From Lachnospiraceae bacterium (GTDB lineage Bacteria > Bacillota > Clostridia > Lachnospirales > Lachnospiraceae): a DNA stretch of 32,223 nt. Shown piece after piece: positions 8,208 through 16,585 of the stretch. The translations under genes were made by a program, and so were the position numbers. The stretch covers positions 1-32,223 of the forward strand of contig CAAEWE010000072.1 of the NCBI GenBank assembly GCA_900759665.1. Direction: 5' to 3'. The notes under the pieces are model-generated. The model was not told the DNA's origin and did no database searches. It saw only the letters and a program-made list of their open reading frames with translations. Position 1 is the stretch's first letter. Every line of letters begins with the position of its first letter.

Positions 8208-9623
8208 ATGAAAAATTCAAATGAACCAATTTACGATGCCCGTAAACTCGGCATTCCCAAGATGATGATCCTGGGAATCCAGCACATGTTTGCCATGTTT
8301 GGCGCGACGATCCTTGTGCCGATCCTGGTGGCAGGCTATTTCCAGGAGGCATGCGGCGAGCCGCTGTCCCGTGGACTGACAGTTTCCGTTACCTTGTTCT
8401 GTGCCGGATTTGGTACACTGATCTTTCATCTGTGCTCCAAATTTGAAGTACCGGCATTTTTGGGATCTTCTTTTGCATTTCTCGGCGGATTTTATACCGT
8501 GGCAAATCTCAAAAATGGAATCTATGCCAATATGAATGTCAACGATAAGGTGGCATATGCCTGTGGCGGTATTGTGGTAGCCGGACTGTTATATCTGGTG
8601 GTTGCCCTGATCTTTAAGCTGGTGGGGGTCAATCGCGTGATGAAGTTCCTTCCGCCGGTTGTGACGGGACCGATCATTATCTGCATCGGACTGTCTCTGG
8701 CACCATCCGCAGTGAGTAACGCTTCTACCAACTGGCTGATCGCATTTGTGGCATTGGCCGTGATCATTATTTTTAATATCTGGGGCAAGGGCATGTTCAA
8801 GATCATTCCGATCCTCATGGGAGTTCTGATCTCCTATGCATTTGCAATGATCCTCAATGCCTGTGGCGTCACAAATCCGGATGGTTCTGCCATTTTGGAT
8901 TTTGCTTCCGTATCTTCTGCCAGCTGGGTTGGACTTCCGCCATTCCAGATCTGTAAGTTTGATGTAACTGCAATTCTTGTTATGGCGCCGATCGCGATTG
9001 CTACCATGATGGAGCATGTGGGTGATATGTCCGCAATTTCGGCCACAGTTGGTAAGAATTATATTGAAGAGCCGGGTCTTCACCGTACTCTGATGGGAGA
9101 CGGTATTGCTACGGCATTTGCAGGCTTTATCGGTGGTCCTGCCAATACCACATACGGAGAGAATACCGGAGTGCTGGAGCTTTCCAAAGTATATGATCCG
9201 AGAGTGATCCGTATTGCAGCGGCACTTGCGATCATTCTTTCCTTTATTCCGAAGTTCTCCGCCATTATTTCTACCATGCCATCGGCGATCATCGGAGGTG
9301 TATCCTTCATGCTTTACGGTATGATCTCAGCCATCGGTGTTCGAAATGTCGTAGAAAACAGAGTGGATCTGACAAAATCAAGAAACCTGATCATTGCAGG
9401 TGTTATCTTTGTTTGTGGTCTGGGCTTTTCTGATGGTCTTACCTTCCATGTGGCAGGTACCTCCATTACTCTGACTGCTCTGGCTGTTGCAGCCATCGCC
9501 GGCATCCTTCTCAATGCGATCCTGCCGGGCAATGATTACAGCTTTGGCAAGCATCCGGAGGGAGACAGAAGCCGTGGCGTTTATGTGATGAACAGTGATG
9601 ACGAGACAGAGGATAAAGAGTGA
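8208..9623 (+). CDS. uraA: Uracil/xanthine permease, NCS2 family
   Basis: A 471-residue, very hydrophobic protein of the nucleobase:cation symporter-2 family. It has the N-terminal 'GIQHMFAMFGATILVPILV' block, the 'MMEHVGDMSA' motif with Glu269, and 'TTYGENTGVL' with Glu318. These two acidic residues match the uracil-contacting and proton-coupling glutamates of UraA-type carriers. Uracil is favoured over xanthine because a uracil phosphoribosyltransferase gene follows 107 bases downstream, with no clear terminator between. The pair would import uracil and convert it to UMP. The ribosome site (AGAGG) is rather distant from the ATG. Confidence 0.88.
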   Translation: MKNSNEPIYDARKLGIPKMMILGIQHMFAMFGATILVPILVAGYFQEACGEPLSRGLTVSVTLFCAGFGTLIFHLCSKFEVPAFLGSSFAFLGGFYTVANLKNGIYANMNVNDKVAYACGGIVVAGLLYLVVALIFKLVGVNRVMKFLPPVVTGPIIICIGLSLAPSAVSNASTNWLIAFVALAVIIIFNIWGKGMFKIIPILMGVLISYAFAMILNACGVTNPDGSAILDFASVSSASWVGLPPFQICKFDVTAILVMAPIAIATMMEHVGDMSAISATVGKNYIEEPGLHRTLMGDGIATAFAGFIGGPANTTYGENTGVLELSKVYDPRVIRIAAALAIILSFIPKFSAIISTMPSAIIGGVSFMLYGMISAIGVRNVVENRVDLTKSRNLIIAGVIFVCGLGFSDGLTFHVAGTSITLTALAVAAIAGILLNAILPGNDYSFGKHPEGDRSRGVYVMNSDDETEDKE

Positions 9624-9730
9624 TCCATACGTTTACGGAATCGATTCTATGGTAAGAATAAACACAGGATAGATGCTGTGGGAAGATAACTTAAAATTAC
9701 GAAACTATATATGTAGAAATGGAGAATACG

Positions 9731-10369
9731 ATGATCAAATCAGAAAATATTGTTATTTTTGAGCACCCGTTAATTCAGCACAAAATTTCTCTTTTGAGAG
9801 ACAAGGCAACCGGAACCAACGAGTTCCGTAAGCTGGTGGATGAGATCGCCATGCTGGAAGGCTTTGAGGCACTTTCCGACCTGCCGGTAGAGGATGTGGA
9901 GATCGAGACACCGATCGAGAAGTGCAAGACACCAATGATCGCCGGTCGTAAGCTTGCCGTGGTACCGATCCTTCGTGCCGGTCTCGGTATGGTATCCGGT
10001 ATCCTGGCTCTGGTTCCAAACGCAAAGGTGGGTCATATCGGAATGTACCGTGACGAGGTAACGCACCAGCCACAGGAATATTACTGTAAGCTGCCGGATC
10101 CGATCGAGGAGAGACTGATCGTTGTCTGTGACCCGATGCTGGCAACCGGTGGTTCTGCTGTGGATGCTATCGACCAGATCAAAAAGCACGGCGGCAGGAA
10201 TATTAAATTTATGTGTATTATTGCAGCTCCGGAGGGACTGGAGAAGCTTCATAAAGCACATCCGGATGTGCAGATCTATGTAGGTCATCTGGACCGCCAG
10301 CTCAATGAGGATGCGTATATCTGTCCGGGCCTTGGAGATGCCGGCGACCGTATTTTCGGTACGAAATAA
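9731..10369 (+). CDS. upp: Uracil phosphoribosyltransferase
   Basis: 212 residues, close to the usual 208-210. It converts uracil and PRPP to UMP and diphosphate in pyrimidine salvage, in the cytoplasm. The PRPP-binding loop 'CDPMLATGGSAVDAI' is at about 133-147. The C-terminal uracil-binding block 'YICPGLGDAGDRIFGTK' ends the protein, as in all Upp enzymes. The start at 9731 is supported by GGAG (9721-9724); the in-frame ATG at 9719 overlaps that site. Probably co-transcribed with the upstream permease. Its stop codon directly abuts the stop codon of the convergent MATE gene. Confidence 0.96.
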   Translation: MIKSENIVIFEHPLIQHKISLLRDKATGTNEFRKLVDEIAMLEGFEALSDLPVEDVEIETPIEKCKTPMIAGRKLAVVPILRAGLGMVSGILALVPNAKVGHIGMYRDEVTHQPQEYYCKLPDPIEERLIVVCDPMLATGGSAVDAIDQIKKHGGRNIKFMCIIAAPEGLEKLHKAHPDVQIYVGHLDRQLNEDAYICPGLGDAGDRIFGTK

Positions 10370-11737
10370 TTACCCTTGCTCCTTCATCTGCCGAAGCTCC
10401 GGCAGAACCGTTGCGAGCATCACTACAAAGCAGAGCGTGCCGCCGATCACATTGGAGACCGGCTCCGCCAGAAAGACTCCGTTAGTGCCCAGATGAAATG
10501 TGTAGGGCAGCAGATAGGTCAGCGGCACGACAATGATCACCTTACGAAGCAGGGAAAAGAAAATCGCCTGCTTCTTTTTATTGAGGGATTTAAAAATGGT
10601 CTGACCCGTATATTGGAGAAGCATAAAGATAAAGGCAGCAAAATACAGCTTCATAGCGGGCACGGCGTCCTTCCACAACTCCTGATCGGAGCTGAAAATG
10701 TGGATCAGAAAACGTGGCTCGGTCAGGATCAGTCCCCACATCAGGACAGAGTAGACCAGTGCCATGATCCCCATGGTCACAGCGGCACGGATCACGCGGT
10801 CCGGGCGGCGGGCACCGTAATTATAGCTGATGATTGGAGAGGAACCCTCCGTGATGGCAAGGATTGGTGTCTCCACCATCTGTCGGACGCTGGAGATGAT
10901 CGTCATCACAGAAACATACAGATCTCCGCCGGTATGGGAAAGGACATTGTTGCAGCAGATGGAAACAAGGCTATTGGTCAGCTGCATCACGAAGCCGGAG
11001 GTTCCGAGGCTGACGATATTTTTGGCATATTGCAGGGAGGTGGGCAGTTCCTTGCGATGGAGCAGGCGGATCCGGATCTCGGCCTTTGTCATCAGGAAAT
11101 ATAACACAAATCCGGCAGAAAGGCACTGCGAAATGACTGTTGCAATGGCGGCGCCTTTGATGCCAAGATGCAATGCGAAGATAAAGATAGGATCTAAAAT
11201 GAGATTGGCAACGGCACCGATGGTAACGGAAAGCATACCGGTGGTTGCATAGCCCTGTGCATTGATAAAGGGGTTTAATCCCGTGGCAGCCATGGAGGGA
11301 AAGGTGCCCAGCAGATAGATCATCATATAAGGGCAGGCATATACCAGGGCGGCCTCGGAAGCCCCAAAAAACACCAGTAAAGGTCTGGCAAAGAGGAGAC
11401 CAAGACCCATTAAAAGCACCGCACATCCACACAGCATAGTATAAGAGGTGTTCATGATCCTTCCGGCCTTCCGGTCATGACCCATACCCCGCTGGATTGC
11501 GAAAAGCGGGGCACCACCACCGCCAAACAGATTGCTGAATGCAGTTATAATGATAATGACGGGGAAGCACAGACCGACTGCACCGAGGGCGGTACTGCCG
11601 ATGCCCGGAATCCGTGCGATATAGATACGGTCCACAATGTTGTACAGCAGGCTCAGTACCTGTGCCACCAGCATGGGAACCGCAGCGTTAATAATATTGC
11701 CGGTGATCGTACCGTTTTCAAAATCTATTTGTTTCAT
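10370..11737 (-). CDS. MATE-family efflux transporter
   Basis: 455 residues with MATE features such as 'LVAQVLSLLYNIVDRIYIAR' at the first helix and 'AVANLILDPIFIFALHLGIK' mid-protein. ATG 11737 is chosen because MATE homology begins right after it ('MKQIDFENGTITGNIINAAV'). AAAGG lies 13 bases upstream, a loose fit. An in-frame extension to 12106 is aromatic-rich, contains a translated DNA repeat and overlaps a divergent gene, so it is not counted. A promoter fits at 11798-11826. It ends with zero bases between its stop and that of upp. Substrate unknown. Confidence 0.88.
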   Translation of the reverse strand: MKQIDFENGTITGNIINAAVPMLVAQVLSLLYNIVDRIYIARIPGIGSTALGAVGLCFPVIIIITAFSNLFGGGGAPLFAIQRGMGHDRKAGRIMNTSYTMLCGCAVLLMGLGLLFARPLLVFFGASEAALVYACPYMMIYLLGTFPSMAATGLNPFINAQGYATTGMLSVTIGAVANLILDPIFIFALHLGIKGAAIATVISQCLSAGFVLYFLMTKAEIRIRLLHRKELPTSLQYAKNIVSLGTSGFVMQLTNSLVSICCNNVLSHTGGDLYVSVMTIISSVRQMVETPILAITEGSSPIISYNYGARRPDRVIRAAVTMGIMALVYSVLMWGLILTEPRFLIHIFSSDQELWKDAVPAMKLYFAAFIFMLLQYTGQTIFKSLNKKKQAIFFSLLRKVIIVVPLTYLLPYTFHLGTNGVFLAEPVSNVIGGTLCFVVMLATVLPELRQMKEQG

Positions 11738-11797
11738 ATCGATGATCAAACCTTTCCAAAGCCTGCAAATATGCAGACGAACGTAATTGCAAAATAA

Positions 11798-11826
11798 AGT
11801 ATAATCACTTTTTGGCAGAAATTCAA
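11798..11826 (-). promoter_or_regulatory. Predicted promoter of the second MATE gene
   Basis: Minus strand TTGAAT (11821-11826), 17 bases, TATACT (11798-11803), about 60 bases upstream of ATG 11737. The leader contains a small hairpin, CTGCA/TGCAG. Confidence 0.5.
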
Positions 11827-11881
11827 CTGATCCGGGGATTGACTTGAAAAAATGCACAAAACTGGTAAAATGAACGTAAAG

Positions 11882-11966
11882 AAAATGCGGAAACATGTAA
11901 AACCGACCGAATAAAAAATGCGGAAACATGTAAAATTGATTAAATAAAAAATGCGGAAATAGTAAA
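11882..11966. repeat. 33-bp tandem repeat (about 2.6 units) in a divergent intergenic region
   Basis: Units start at 11882, 11915 and 11948 with an exact 33-base period. Each begins AAAATGCGGAAA; the first two continue CATGTAAAA and so hold the palindrome ACATGT. The third is cut short and diverged. The array sits between the divergent MATE gene (-) and the membrane-protein gene (+), and may be a regulator-binding array. Not coding: the only frame through it lacks a supported start. Confidence 0.75.
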
Positions 11967-12003
11967 TGGTAAGTTATGGAAGGATTATATAAAGGAATAG
12001 AAC

Positions 12004-12831
12004 ATGAATCAGATACAAAATAATAATACCAATCATGATCACAATAATATATGCATTTCGGATAAAAGAAAGGTCCTCCGGATCGTGCTTCCACTGATCC
12101 TGGCATTGATCTCTATGCTGGTTCTGACAAGGATCTCCACCTCCAGGGATTTTCACGCAAAGACCATTGCATCACTGGATGACAAGAAATCCACGGTCAT
12201 GGAGCTGACAGCGGCATCCACTGCAGCATCGGCGGCACTGACGCTTCTGCCGGGAGATACAGCGACACCGATCGCAGAGAAACTGGCGGATATGAGCACC
12301 TATTTCCTGATCGTGCTGTGTGCCATTTATGTGGAGAAATATCTTGTCACGATGACCGGATATGCCGCCTTTCTGATCCTGATCCCTCTGGGGTGCGTGC
12401 TGTACGCGGCAGGGACAGGTCTGGGACGTCATACATGGGAGCGGATCGCAAAGAAACTGGCATTATTTGGAATCGCGATCGCACTGGTGATCCCGGCGAG
12501 TGTCAAGGTGTCGGATCTGATCGAACACACCTATCAGTCCTCGATACAGGAGACGGTAGATGCCGCCAAAAAGGCAACGGAGGAGATCCAGAGCAGCAGT
12601 GAGGGGCAGCAGGACAGTGACAGCAGTGATAACAGCGGTGTTTTATCCGGGATCATTTCCGGGATTAAAAATGGTGTGTCCGATATTTCGGACAAGGTGG
12701 AAGCGGTTCTGAATAACTTTATTGAGGCACTGGCAGTCATGCTGGTGACCTCCTGTGTGATTCCGGTACTGGTGCTGGTATTTTTCTTCTGGCTGGCCAA
12801 AAACATGCTGGGCATGGCACCGCGGGAGTAA
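12004..12831 (+). CDS. Hypothetical membrane protein with Ser-rich cytoplasmic or extracellular segment
   Basis: A 275-residue protein of unrecognised function. Start at 12004, with AAAGGA 7 bases upstream. An Asn-rich N-terminus is followed by a helix at about 25-42. Two more helices lie near 99-120 and 120-138, one at about 150-166, and one at the C-terminus ('ALAVMLVTSCVIPVLVLVFFFWLA'). Between the last two lies a Ser/Asp/Gly-rich stretch (about 193-215). 'TAASTAASAALTLLPGDTAT' near residue 64 is a distinctive motif. It stands alone between two MATE genes and is transcribed with the third one. No enzymatic motif was seen. Confidence 0.75.
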   Translation: MNQIQNNNTNHDHNNICISDKRKVLRIVLPLILALISMLVLTRISTSRDFHAKTIASLDDKKSTVMELTAASTAASAALTLLPGDTATPIAEKLADMSTYFLIVLCAIYVEKYLVTMTGYAAFLILIPLGCVLYAAGTGLGRHTWERIAKKLALFGIAIALVIPASVKVSDLIEHTYQSSIQETVDAAKKATEEIQSSSEGQQDSDSSDNSGVLSGIISGIKNGVSDISDKVEAVLNNFIEALAVMLVTSCVIPVLVLVFFFWLAKNMLGMAPRE

Positions 12832-12916
12832 ACATCATCTGTTTTCTGAATTTGCAACAATTATAAGGTTTAATATTTATTGGACAAAATCAATATCGAA
12901 AGGTACGGTTACAGAT

Positions 12917-14269
12917 ATGGAACAGGATTTGACGACAGGAAATATTGGAAAGACGATCGCATATTTTGCATTGCCATATCTTTTGTCGTATTTTCTGCAG
13001 ACGTTATACGGAATGGCCGATTTGTTTATTATAGGTCAGTTTGGGGGAGTGGACGGTATTACGGCAGTCTCCAACGGCGGTCAGGTTATGCATATGCTGA
13101 CTGTGATCATCGTGGGACTTGCCATGGGAACTACGGTGACCATAGGAAAGTCCGTGGGGGCCGGAAAGCTGGAGGACGCATCGGAGTCCATTGGCAATAC
13201 AGTGACATTTTTTATGGGATTATCTATTGTGTTTATGGCGGTGCTGATCTTTCTGGTAAAACCGATCGTGACGTTGATCGGGATTCCTGCGGAGGCGGCA
13301 GCCGGGACAAGGCAGTATCTTCTGGTGTGCTTTATCGGTATCCCGTTTATTACGGCATACAATATTATCAGTGCGATCTTCCGGGGACTTGGTGATTCCA
13401 AAAGTCCGATGTACTTCATTGCGATCGCATGTGTGGCAAATATCCTGTTAGATTATCTGTTTATTGGATACTTTGGAATGGGACCTGTGGGCGCTGCACT
13501 TGGAACTACATTGGCGCAGACCTTCAGCGTTGTAATGGCATTGTTTGCGATCCGCTGGAAGCAGACGGGGATTCATCTGACCGGCCGGCAGTTTAAGATT
13601 AAGGGAGATGTTCTGGGGCAGATCCTGAAAATCGGTATTCCGGTGGCAGTACAGGATGGCTGCATCCAGATTGCGTTTATCGTGATCAGCGTGATTGCAA
13701 ATCACAGGGGATTGAATGATGCGGCGGCAGTAGGTGTTGTGGAAAAAATAATCGGAATGATATTTATCGTTCCGTCCTCTATGCTGGCAACGGTATCGGC
13801 ATTATCGGCACAGAATATTGGAGCAGGAAAACACGACCGGGTGCAGAAGATTCTTCGGTACGCTCTTATAACTACGATGTTCTATGGTGTTGTGATGGTG
13901 GCTTTGGTGGAGTTGTTTTCCGGACAGGTGGTCGGGGCGTTTACGGCAGATGCGGCAGTGATCCTGCTGGGAAGCCAGTATATCAGTTCTTATATTATTG
14001 ACACGGTCTTTGCCGGAATTCACTTTTGTTTTACCGGGTATTTCTGTGCGTTTGGCAAGTCGTATCTAGGGTTTATCCATAACATTTTATCGATCCTGCT
14101 CATGAGAATACCGGGCTCCTATCTGGCATCAAAGCTGTATCCGGATACACTGTTTCCTATGGGATTTGCCGCACCGGCAGGTTCATTGCTGTCCATAGTG
14201 ATCTGTCTGATCGCTTATGCATGGATGAGAAAAGGAATGAATAAAAATGGAAGAAAAGAAGCTGTTTAA
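12917..14269 (+). CDS. MATE-family efflux transporter
   Basis: 450 residues, full MATE length, with the N-terminal 'LPYLLSYFLQTLYGMADLFI' block, 'GRGLGDS'-type loop ('FRGLGDSKSPMYFIAIACVA') and C-terminal helices. AAAGG lies 13 bases before the ATG. The gene follows the small membrane protein by 85 bases on the same strand. Its 3' end overlaps, out of frame, the start of a broken MerR-type regulator gene (14247), a common partner for MATE exporters in Clostridia. Third MATE gene in about 8 kb; substrate unknown. Confidence 0.9.
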   Translation: MEQDLTTGNIGKTIAYFALPYLLSYFLQTLYGMADLFIIGQFGGVDGITAVSNGGQVMHMLTVIIVGLAMGTTVTIGKSVGAGKLEDASESIGNTVTFFMGLSIVFMAVLIFLVKPIVTLIGIPAEAAAGTRQYLLVCFIGIPFITAYNIISAIFRGLGDSKSPMYFIAIACVANILLDYLFIGYFGMGPVGAALGTTLAQTFSVVMALFAIRWKQTGIHLTGRQFKIKGDVLGQILKIGIPVAVQDGCIQIAFIVISVIANHRGLNDAAAVGVVEKIIGMIFIVPSSMLATVSALSAQNIGAGKHDRVQKILRYALITTMFYGVVMVALVELFSGQVVGAFTADAAVILLGSQYISSYIIDTVFAGIHFCFTGYFCAFGKSYLGFIHNILSILLMRIPGSYLASKLYPDTLFPMGFAAPAGSLLSIVICLIAYAWMRKGMNKNGRKEAV

Positions 14270-14393
14270 AATTGGAGAAGTTACTTCTTTTTATCTGAAA
14301 AAATGCTGTTTCCCTTATGTTGGCGGATCTGCTCAGCCTGCTTCAATATTTGATGCAGGCTTTTCTGCTTTTTCGTCCAGGTCTTTCCTTTAA
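14247..14393 (+). pseudogene. Truncated MerR-family regulator (N-terminal remnant)
   Basis: A 48-codon frame starts inside the end of the MATE gene, with AAAGGA about 10 bases upstream. Its first residues, MEEKKLFKIGEV, match the start of MerR-family DNA-binding domains, where a helix-turn-helix should follow. After about 'TSFY' the frame runs into the 3' end of the opposite-strand hydrolase gene and reads unrelated sequence to a stop at 14393. I infer that a rearrangement near 14280 removed the rest of the regulator. Confidence 0.6.
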
Positions 14394-15129
14394 GGAAAGA
14401 GCGGTAGTTCTTTGGACAATTACGAATCGGATAATCTGTACATTTTTTGTCAAAAATCTGACAGTACATCAAAATGGAACAGGTATATCCGTTCGCTGCA
14501 TTTGGGTGATAATCATTTGGCATATGAAGCTGTGTATAGCGGTATTTCATGTTGAGGAGAGATTGGATCAGTGATTCTGCCTCAATAATATTTACGCCGT
14601 TCTTTTTCAATTTTGCGATCAGATCATCCTTGGTATTTCGGGTAAGCAGATAATTTTCATTGTCAAATTCTGTCATATAATAATAGGCGCGGGCGGAGCA
14701 ACGCATATATTTGCACATGGCAGAAATGTCTTTATAAGTTGTTGCATATCGGGTGCCATATTCCTGAAAGATTACAATATCTGCGGTCTTCAATGCCTTG
14801 CGTGTTTCGTTCTGGTCATCCTTGACATTGGTAAGATGCTGGTGCAGAGTAAATCCGTCAATCAGATGATAGTCGATCGTGATCTTCGTTCCGTAAAGCT
14901 GGCCAATTTCCTGCAGATATTTTGTCTGGTTTCCGAGGCGCATCAGACTGTTGCCGATCACGGCAACCTTCCAGTTTTTTTGTTTTGTCTGCACCGTTGC
15001 CGGGGGCTGTTTCGTGGAAAGGCTCTGTCCTGAAAATGGGACATGTGAAATGCGGCTCAGACCGGTGATCAAAAGTATTACGATCAGAAGAGATGACACC
15101 AACGTGGAAATAATAAGTTTCTTTTTCAT
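14281..15129 (-). CDS. Secreted or membrane-anchored SGNH/GDSL-like hydrolase
   Basis: 282 residues. Start at 15129 with a strong GGAGG 6-7 bases upstream. An N-terminal hydrophobic helix (about 4-24) acts as signal or anchor. 'VAVIGNSLMRLGN' (about 56-67) resembles SGNH block I, with Ser61 as candidate nucleophile. 'NDYHPNAANGY' (about 205-215) resembles block V, with Asp206 and His208. The family hydrolyses esters on sugars, lipids or cell-wall polymers; this substrate is unknown. It is AT-richer than its left neighbour, ends 11 bases from the MATE stop, and lies between a truncated MerR gene and a copy of the palindromic element's terminal 19-mer, so it may have come with a rearrangement. 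Confidence 0.7.
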   Translation of the reverse strand: MKKKLIISTLVSSLLIVILLITGLSRISHVPFSGQSLSTKQPPATVQTKQKNWKVAVIGNSLMRLGNQTKYLQEIGQLYGTKITIDYHLIDGFTLHQHLTNVKDDQNETRKALKTADIVIFQEYGTRYATTYKDISAMCKYMRCSARAYYYMTEFDNENYLLTRNTKDDLIAKLKKNGVNIIEAESLIQSLLNMKYRYTQLHMPNDYHPNAANGYTCSILMYCQIFDKKCTDYPIRNCPKNYRSFLKGKTWTKKQKSLHQILKQAEQIRQHKGNSIFSDKKK

Positions 15130-15192
15130 AAATTTCCTCCATAATGAAATATACCTGGCAAATGCTTCAGGCTATGTATCTTAAATTTTATA

Positions 15193-15211
15193 ACTCAAAC
15201 TTCCCACACCA
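15193..15211. repeat. Isolated 19-bp end of the palindromic element
   Basis: ACTCAAACTTCCCACACCA is identical to 31889-31907, the outer end of palindrome copy B. The adjoining bases do not clearly continue into the element. It may be a solo end left by deletion or excision, or a conserved site used by both loci. Confidence 0.6.
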
Positions 15212-15309
15212 AGAACTAGTCTGTAATGTTTTGTGAAAAGCCAGGGGTTACCTATCGATATCGTAACATAAACCATGACTGGTGTCACAAAAATATCATA
15301 AAATCTTTA

Positions 15310-15338
15310 TTGTATTTCATATTCTCACGTACTATACT
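15310..15338 (+). promoter_or_regulatory. Predicted promoter of the FHA-like/LRR/kinase cluster
   Basis: TTGTAT (15310-15315), 17 bases, TATACT (15333-15338), followed 43 bases later by the start at 15382 with AGAAAGG in front. Confidence 0.6.
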
Positions 15339-15381
15339 GTCCGCAAAGGGGAAATTCTATGTTTTAGAAAGGATGAGAGAT

Positions 15382-16521
15382 ATGAGAGCTTATGGACGTT
15401 TTATGAAAAATATAGCGGCACTGCTTCTGCTTCTGGCATTGCTGTCACTTTTGCTGCCCTTCTGCCGTTTTCAGGCAGGAGGACAGGATATGACGCTGTC
15501 CGGTGTGGAGGTGCTGACTGCCGGAGGAAAGGCAGGATATACCTATCTGCAGCAGGGAGGCGTACCGGACGATTTCGTATTAATGGCACCGTTTACCTGG
15601 GGAGATGTGAAGGAAGGCATACATTATGCAGATCAGACCGGCAATTCTAATCTGCTGGTGGCAGCGGGAGTGGCGGTTGGTCTGCCGGTAATACTCTGTT
15701 TTCTATCTATGTGTATGTTGTTTCTGGCGGAAGGGAAAAAGACCATGGTGCTGCCAACGATATTTACAGCGGCGGTCACAGCAGAGCTTTTAGTGGTTCT
15801 CGTTGGATTTACAGCGCTTCACCCTTTTTTGCTGGCAGGTGTTTATTTGTTTGCGATGTTTCATATCATGGCGTTGATATTGATCCTGTTTGGCTGGACA
15901 TTGGGAGGTTATCGTGAGCCGAAGAAGAAACGGGGCAAAGACGGACATGACCGGGAGGAAAACGAGGACCGTGACCGGAGAAAAAACCGCGACCGTGGTC
16001 GCAGACGTAAGAAATCCAAGCGAAAAAAGAAACATCGTTCTTCGAAGAATTCCAAAAAGAAGGATGACAACAAAGAAAAAAATAACGAAAAAAATAGAAA
16101 GAAGAACGAAGATCAGGATGAAAAGGATTCGCAGGATCAGAAGCAAAGAGAGCAGGAAAATAGCAGGAAAGGAATCCAGGCGGCAGGAAGTGTCGGGGAT
16201 GGAACCGGTCTTTACAGTGGATTTTCGTGGAATTTATCGGATGGAAAGTCTTCTAACGTAACGATCGGCACGACGCCAGAAGCCATGAGAGGAATCGAGA
16301 CGGGAAGTCTGAAAGCGGCAGGCCATATTGCAGATCACAACTGCCAGATCATTTATCATCCGGAGGACGGAAGTTATACCGTGGCAAGCCATGCAGCCGA
16401 GAACATTCGGTTGCGGCAGGGAGGCAGAATATTAAAACAGCTTCAAAATGGAGAACGTGTACGAATTTCGGGACAGACCAGACTGGAAGTGGGAAGGGAA
16501 CATTTCCTGTGGTTAAAATAA
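15382..16521 (+). CDS. Membrane protein with charged linker and divergent FHA-like domain
   Basis: 379 residues. Start at 15382 with AGAAAGG 9 bases upstream; the frame extending back to 15226 includes the promoter and is rejected. Four transmembrane helices lie at about 9-27, 90-115, 121-143 and 148-174. A very basic and acidic, disordered linker (about 178-262, Lys/Arg/Asp/Glu/Asn) follows. The C-terminus (about 284-379) has the spacing of an FHA domain: 'NVTIGTT', 'GHIADHNCQIIYHPEDGSY' and 'LQNGERVRISGQTRLEVG'. The usual GR and SxxH phosphothreonine contacts are altered, so phosphopeptide binding is uncertain. It heads a cluster that ends in a Ser/Thr kinase, a likely partner. Confidence 0.7.
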   Translation: MRAYGRFMKNIAALLLLLALLSLLLPFCRFQAGGQDMTLSGVEVLTAGGKAGYTYLQQGGVPDDFVLMAPFTWGDVKEGIHYADQTGNSNLLVAAGVAVGLPVILCFLSMCMLFLAEGKKTMVLPTIFTAAVTAELLVVLVGFTALHPFLLAGVYLFAMFHIMALILILFGWTLGGYREPKKKRGKDGHDREENEDRDRRKNRDRGRRRKKSKRKKKHRSSKNSKKKDDNKEKNNEKNRKKNEDQDEKDSQDQKQREQENSRKGIQAAGSVGDGTGLYSGFSWNLSDGKSSNVTIGTTPEAMRGIETGSLKAAGHIADHNCQIIYHPEDGSYTVASHAAENIRLRQGGRILKQLQNGERVRISGQTRLEVGREHFLWLK

Positions 16522-16585
16522 AAGATATATGATAGAATGTGTGCGGGGACAAAAGAGATGCCGTCTATAGGAGGTAAAAGAGAAA

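Noticed and set aside
11882..11966. Possible short CRISPR array
   Set aside because: The whole 33-base unit repeats without unique spacers, and no cas genes are present.
11738..12106. In-frame N-terminal extension of the second MATE protein with an 11-residue 'MFPHFLFxxFY' repeat
   Set aside because: It is the translation of the 33-bp DNA repeat, overlaps a supported divergent gene, includes the promoter and has no ribosome site.
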